From: Paroedura picta
Taxonomy: Eukaryota; Chordata; Lepidosauria; Squamata; Gekkonidae
Direction: 5' to 3'
DNA: 64,000 nucleotides
Assembly: GCF_049243985.1 (NCBI RefSeq)
Contig: NC_135377.1
Span: 63,250,145 to 63,314,144, forward strand
The notes below the pieces were generated by a model. It did not search any database, had not been told where the DNA came from, and saw only the letters and a program-made list of their open reading frames with translations. Every line of letters begins with the position of its first letter. Positions within the stretch are counted from its first letter, which is position 1. Made by a program: the position numbers and the translations under genes. Shown piece by piece: positions 49,701-55,700 of the stretch.

Positions 49701-52700
49701 GCTACTGGACTCTGCTACTGATTATATTGAGTCAGAGAGAGAGAGGGAGCTTTCAATATTAAATAACCCATGAGCACAGAAAATAGCAAGAGCCCAGTAG
49801 CACCTTAATGACTTCTGAAAGCTCTTCCCCTGCCATGAATTGTGTAAGTCTTTAAGGTGCTGGGGGACTCTTGCTCTTTTCTACAGCTACAGACCAACCC
49901 CTCTTGATCTATCTCCATGAGCAAAAAGGCATACTAGCAGCTTTTGTCCGCCAGTTAAGTCAAAAAGAGATCTGGTAACTGAAATCACTAAGGGATAATA
50001 CAGACTTACAAAGAAGTTATGGTGCAATCCTAAACAGAGTTATAGCCGGCTAAGGTCACTGAGTTCAATGGTCTTACAATTCATGGTTAGAAAGGGAATG
50101 CCAATCCAAAGAAAATTACCCTTGAACATTCAATGCGCTCCAAACCATTCTTGATCGCCTCTTGCATATTCCTCTTAAGAAATTAAGGTCTACTTCCTTC
50201 AGAAATGGTTATGTACAGAAAAAAGTCCCTCCAAAAGGTACACGCATTATTTCACATCTTTACGAATAAAGCCCTTACCCAGTAAGGAAGCTGTTGATCG
50301 GCCATGAACGCTTTAGGACTTGGTTCACTTTTCCCATTACTGGTCCAAATCCGTTTCCAGGCCGTGTACTTTTCATAGCCATCCTTATGACTAGGAGAAA
50401 TGACAGAATCATTGGTAAATAAAGGGAACAGTTCCATCGATTTTTTAAACTTACGATTTGTTCCAGACATGGAATGCAAAGAAAAAGAACACAGGCATGA
50501 AAGGCAATAGGGTTGATTTTTCCAAATAAATATAAAAGTTAGAAATACTAGTCTTCTGGTTTGCTGGTTGTTTACTTTGTTCCGGGGAGCCAACTCAGAA
50601 TTCCTCAAGTAACAGTAATGTAAACCAGGATTAATGCAGAGATGCACTTGCATAATTCCCTGATTATCAAGACACTTATCTCCATGAGGGTTTACAATCT
50701 ACAGCAACCTGGCTTTTAGTAAACAGCTTGTGTGTCAAGAAAATGCCTAGATCCTGATTGCTGTTCCAGGTTTTCTCATGAACAGCATCTTGTTCAATAG
50801 TTCAAAATTGTATAAAGGCCTATCAGAGTCATCCTAGCAGTAAGAAGGCTGTCTGGATCTCTTCTACTTACAAACACCCAGTAGCTACTTAATAAAGAAT
50901 ATACAAAGAGCTTTAAGATCTAGTGAGCAAAATAGGCTCAGGATCCCTGGCTCCAAAGAGATTAAACTGGCCCGAGGCTGGTGGAACGTTCAACCAAGGG
51001 AGATCAGGGCTCTGTGGGATCTTAAGCAGTTCTGGGGGGCTCGCAGGACAGTGCTGTTCCATGAAGCCTATGGCTGAGGCTAGGAATGACATCCAAATCT
51101 GCTGGGCTCCCTGTCAGAATCCACTAAATTAAACGTCGACCAGAGGGTTATTTGTACGACCCTCCCCCTCTTTCCCAAAACAACAGAGTTTGGGCAATTG
51201 CTTTTAATGTTCTGAAACCTAATTTAATTATTTAAATTTCTATTTCATATTGAGATTCTTATATATGTAATTTTATCTTTATGGTGATCTGCCAAGTCCC
51301 CAAAGAGAGGGTGGAAAATAAACACAAACAGCCAGCTTGGTGTAATGGTTAGGAGTGTGGACTTCTAATCTGGTGAGCCAGGTTTGATTCCCCACTCCTC
51401 CTCCACATGCAGCCAGCTGGGTGACCTTGGGCTCGCCACAGCATTGAGAAAGCTGTTCTGACCGAGCAGTAATATCAGGGCTCTCTCAGCCTCACCCACC
51501 TCACAGGGTATCTGTTGTGGGGAGAGGAAAGGGAAGGTGATTGTAAGCTGCTTCGAGACTCCTTTGGGTAGAGAAAAGCGGCATATAAGAACCAACACTT
51601 CTTCATAAATAAATACTACTGTTAATCATTATGTTTTACTATTGTTGCTTCAAAAAAGGAAGTTTTGTATATTTGTGAAACAGACTATTCACTTAAAAAA
51701 AACCTGTGGACTCTTTTAGAATCAAACACCAGTGTCAATTGGGTCCCTGTCAGTTCTTGCTGACAGAAGCAGTCTCTGGGAACAACACTGCAAAGGACGT
51801 CATGCTCTATGGATGGTAATCCTTTTGTCTGTGGGATCCCACCGCACTACTGGCAAAGGTCCAATAGATTCAGGCCAGGAAATCACGTACTTTATAAGCC
51901 ACTGTTTTTGCAGTAAACAGAAACAGACCAACCTAAAACAGATTAGGATTAAACTGCAGACACAGATCATCCCCTTGGATGGTTTGAAGTTACCTTCTAT
52001 AATAATGATCAAAACATTCATTGCAAAAATGTTCTCCGCAGGAGAGATGATACCATCTTGATGTATATCCATTTTTAGCACACCTGAAACACATGAAAAC
52101 AAAGTAGGGGATGCCAGTCCCCAGGAGGGAATTATAGCTCATTTCCAGACTAAAGAAATAAGCTCCCCTGGAGAAAATGGCTGCCTTGGAGGGTGGACTC
52201 CATAGCATTATACTCCACTGAGGCCCTTCCCTGCCCTCCTACTCCTGGCCCCATCCCCAAAGTTATGAGGTATTTCCCAACCCAGAGCTGGCAACCCTAA
52301 CATAAAGCCTAACAGATTTACATGCTTTTAAAAAAAAACTGCTAATGTACACTTTTATAAAGTACCTCCATTTGTATACACTGAATTCCAAATTAAACAG
52401 AGGAGCAATGGGTACCTGGAAAGAATGGAATGTTCCTACAGATCTGTCCCATTCGTTTTCCCTGATACAAAGAGCTTTCCCCTGCAATCAGAGGTTTGGG
52501 GCAGAACATTGCACCAGGAACAAATCTACAACTTTTTTCAACGCTGTCCAATAACATAGAATCACAGAATTGGAAGGGATCTCTAGTCTAACCCCCTGCA
52601 CAATGCAAGAAACTCACAACAGTTCTATTGCACCAAACTGAGAGCCAATTTGGTGTAGTGGTTAGGAGTGTGAACTTCTAATCTGGCAAGCCGGGTTTGA

Positions 52701-55700
52701 TTCTGCACTCCCCCACATGCAGCCAGCTGGGTGACCTTGGGCTCGCCACAGCACTGATAAAACTGTTCTGATCGAGCAGTGATATCAGCGTTCTCTCAGC
52801 CTCACCCACCCCACAGGGTGTCTGTTGTGGGGAGAGGAAAGGGTAGGTGATTGTAAGCCGCTTTGAGACTCCTTTGGGTAGAGAAAAGCGGCATATAAGA
52901 ACCAACTCTTCTTCTTCTACTACTTGGATATATATTACATAGTACTTCCTCGGGTTGACTACTTTAAAAAGGTAAAGGTATTCCCTGTGCAAGCACCGAG
53001 TCATGTCTGACCCTTGGGGTGACGCCTTCCAGCGTTTTCATGGCAGACTCAATACGGGGTGGTTTGCCAGTGCCTTCCCCAGTCATTACCGTTTACCCCC
53101 CAGCAAGCTGGGTACTCATTTTACCAACCTCAGAAGGATGGAAGGCTGAGTCAACCTTGAGCCGACTGCTGGGATTCAACTGCCAGCCTCATGGGCAAAG
53201 CTTTCAGACAACATTTCTGCTGCCTTACCACTCTGTGCCACAAGAGGCTCTTTGACTACTTTAAAGCAGTCCTAATCTGTATTTTAATTATATGTCTGGA
53301 CTTCCTTCATTTAGGAGCTACCATGTAGGGGGGGAAATGATAGAAGTACTGTAGCTGTTTTCTTTGTGGCAGTGCCCTGCACATTAAGCAAAAGAGGGCT
53401 TTCTCAGCTTGAATCCCCTTGCTCAGGTTTCAAGTTGCCTTGTTCTAAAGCTACATGCTCTGTTTCCTATCCAAACTGTCTGATACACCATTGTGCTTTG
53501 TTAGAATATATTTGCTTAGCTCACTGGGTAGCTATGCCGTTCCAGTGCTGTGGCTGTTTCATGAAATTATGTGCTGTCCAATAATGGAAGGGTTCCATAG
53601 CTGTTTGAACAAAGGCATTCTTTAACAAGAGAGTTAGAGAGAGGGCAGTTGCCAACAGCTTATAAGAAGCAGCCTGACTTTCTGGCCTTCCCTTCAATCT
53701 GTCTCTTCCCACAACTCCAGCTCCTGCCTCCAAATCCTGTGGAGAGCAACTCTGTAGTAAAGTGCTCAAGCGCATAATTTTTGCTCCAAAGCCTTGCTGC
53801 GACACAATCAGTATGCCCAGAGAGATACAAATATGCTGAAAGCATACTGTAAGCACAGAAATGTTTAAAATGCCATAGTGGGAGCAGAACTCATCTTTTG
53901 TTTGAAAAAGGAGAGAGTTTCTAGTCCTCATGATTAAGATGTATTCGAAAGAGCACAGACAATTCTGACAGAAATCTAAGAACCCAGCATTCCTAATGTT
54001 CATGGACTAGGTTTAAGGACCCCGAATTCTACTTCCCATGTCCTAAAACGGAAGCTATTATGCAAAGCAAGCGTCAATATATAAACAGGGCTAATTTGTA
54101 TAATCTGTAGCTATAGAATTGAGATTTTTCTCTCTTTTTTTAGCATGGAGCACACACGGAATATTAGATTCAAATGGGTAGCCATGTTGGTCTGAAGTAG
54201 CACAATAAAATCAGAGTACAGTAGCACCTTTAAGAGCAACAAAGATTTATTCAGGGTGTGAGCTTACGAGTGCAAGCACTCTTCGTCAGACTATGATCTT
54301 CTTACATGACATTACATTACAGAATATTGGTTATCAAAACACTTGGGAAAGGTGTGGAAGAGGGTAAGTAAGTGTTTCAGGATGTTAACTACCCTATGAA
54401 GAAAGGCTGAAGGTGATTTTCAGTGTAGAAAAAAAAGACAAGAAGGGATATGATAGGAGGTTGTGATAGTATATATAAAAATGAAACAATAGGGTTTTAA
54501 TGCTCTTATATTTTTACTGTAAACGGCCACAGGCCAGCCTGGCCAGGAGTGGTGGTCTAGAAATTCAATGAATAAATAAATAATAAAATACTATAGCTTA
54601 GGAGTACCCAATGAAGTTGATGAGCAGTAGCTCTGACAGACAAAGAAAGGACTTCTTCACACCACATTAAGAGCAATCCTAGGGAAGTCTACTTGGAATC
54701 CTACACAAATCTATTCAATGGAGCTTATTCCCGGGAAAGTATTGTTAGGATTACATTGTGGGTGTACTCACATGGGGTGCTCTCCGTCATAGGATATGAC
54801 ACTGGTCACAAGCTGGAGAGCCAGTTTGGTGTAGTGGTTAGGAGCTCCGAATCTGGTTTGATTCCCCACTCCTCCACATGCAGCCAGCTGGGTGACCTTG
54901 GGCTCACCACAATACTAATTAAGTCGATCTGACTGAGCAGTAATATCAGGGCTCTCTCAGCCTCACCTACCTCACAGGGTGTCTTTTGTGAGGAGAGGAA
55001 AGGGAAGGTGATTGTAAGCTGCTTTGAGACTCCTTTTGGCAGAGGAAAGTGGCATATAAGAACCAACCCTTCTACTTCTTCTAGTATATTTGGCTTTATA
55101 AAGAAACTAGTAAATAAGCCCGCTGCAGTGTTAATGCAGCGGGCGCTAGCGGGGCTTCGGCGTCGGCTGGTTGGGGCACAAGCGGGGTCCGGGAGTCAGC
55201 GGGGCGGGGGTGGGGCTTCACACCTCCCGATTAGTCAGTCCAGCGGCAAGGGACCAATTGGGAGCCGGGCTGTGCACAGCTCACAATTGGTCCCTTGCCG
55301 CCAGACTGTAGCTTTGCACATGCCGATTGGGCCCCCCGATTGTCATTCCAGAGGAAGGGGCCTATGGGCACCCTTCCTCATCACAGACAGGGCCCACCTT
55401 TGGTGCCCTTAACGAAATATTTAATCAGCTCCGCTAGGAGCAGTTAAAGATTAGCCACATTCATGGAGGACAGATTATGATGGCTAAATAGGACCTCCAT
55501 GTTCAGAGACAGAACTTCTCTGAGGGGGGCTATTACCGTTGCTGGGGGGAAGTCTGACCCCTACTTAGGGGTTCTTGTGAAGCATGTAGTTGGCTGTGGG
55601 AAACAGGATATAGGACCAGATGGAGCTATCATCAGAGTGTGAGTCAGCTGCTTTCAATATATTTAATTTATATATTTATATACCCCCCATTACTTCTGGG

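Noticed and set aside
53521-54003. 160-aa minus-strand open frame
   Set aside because: No domain seen, no splice logic, lies wholly within a KDM1B intron.
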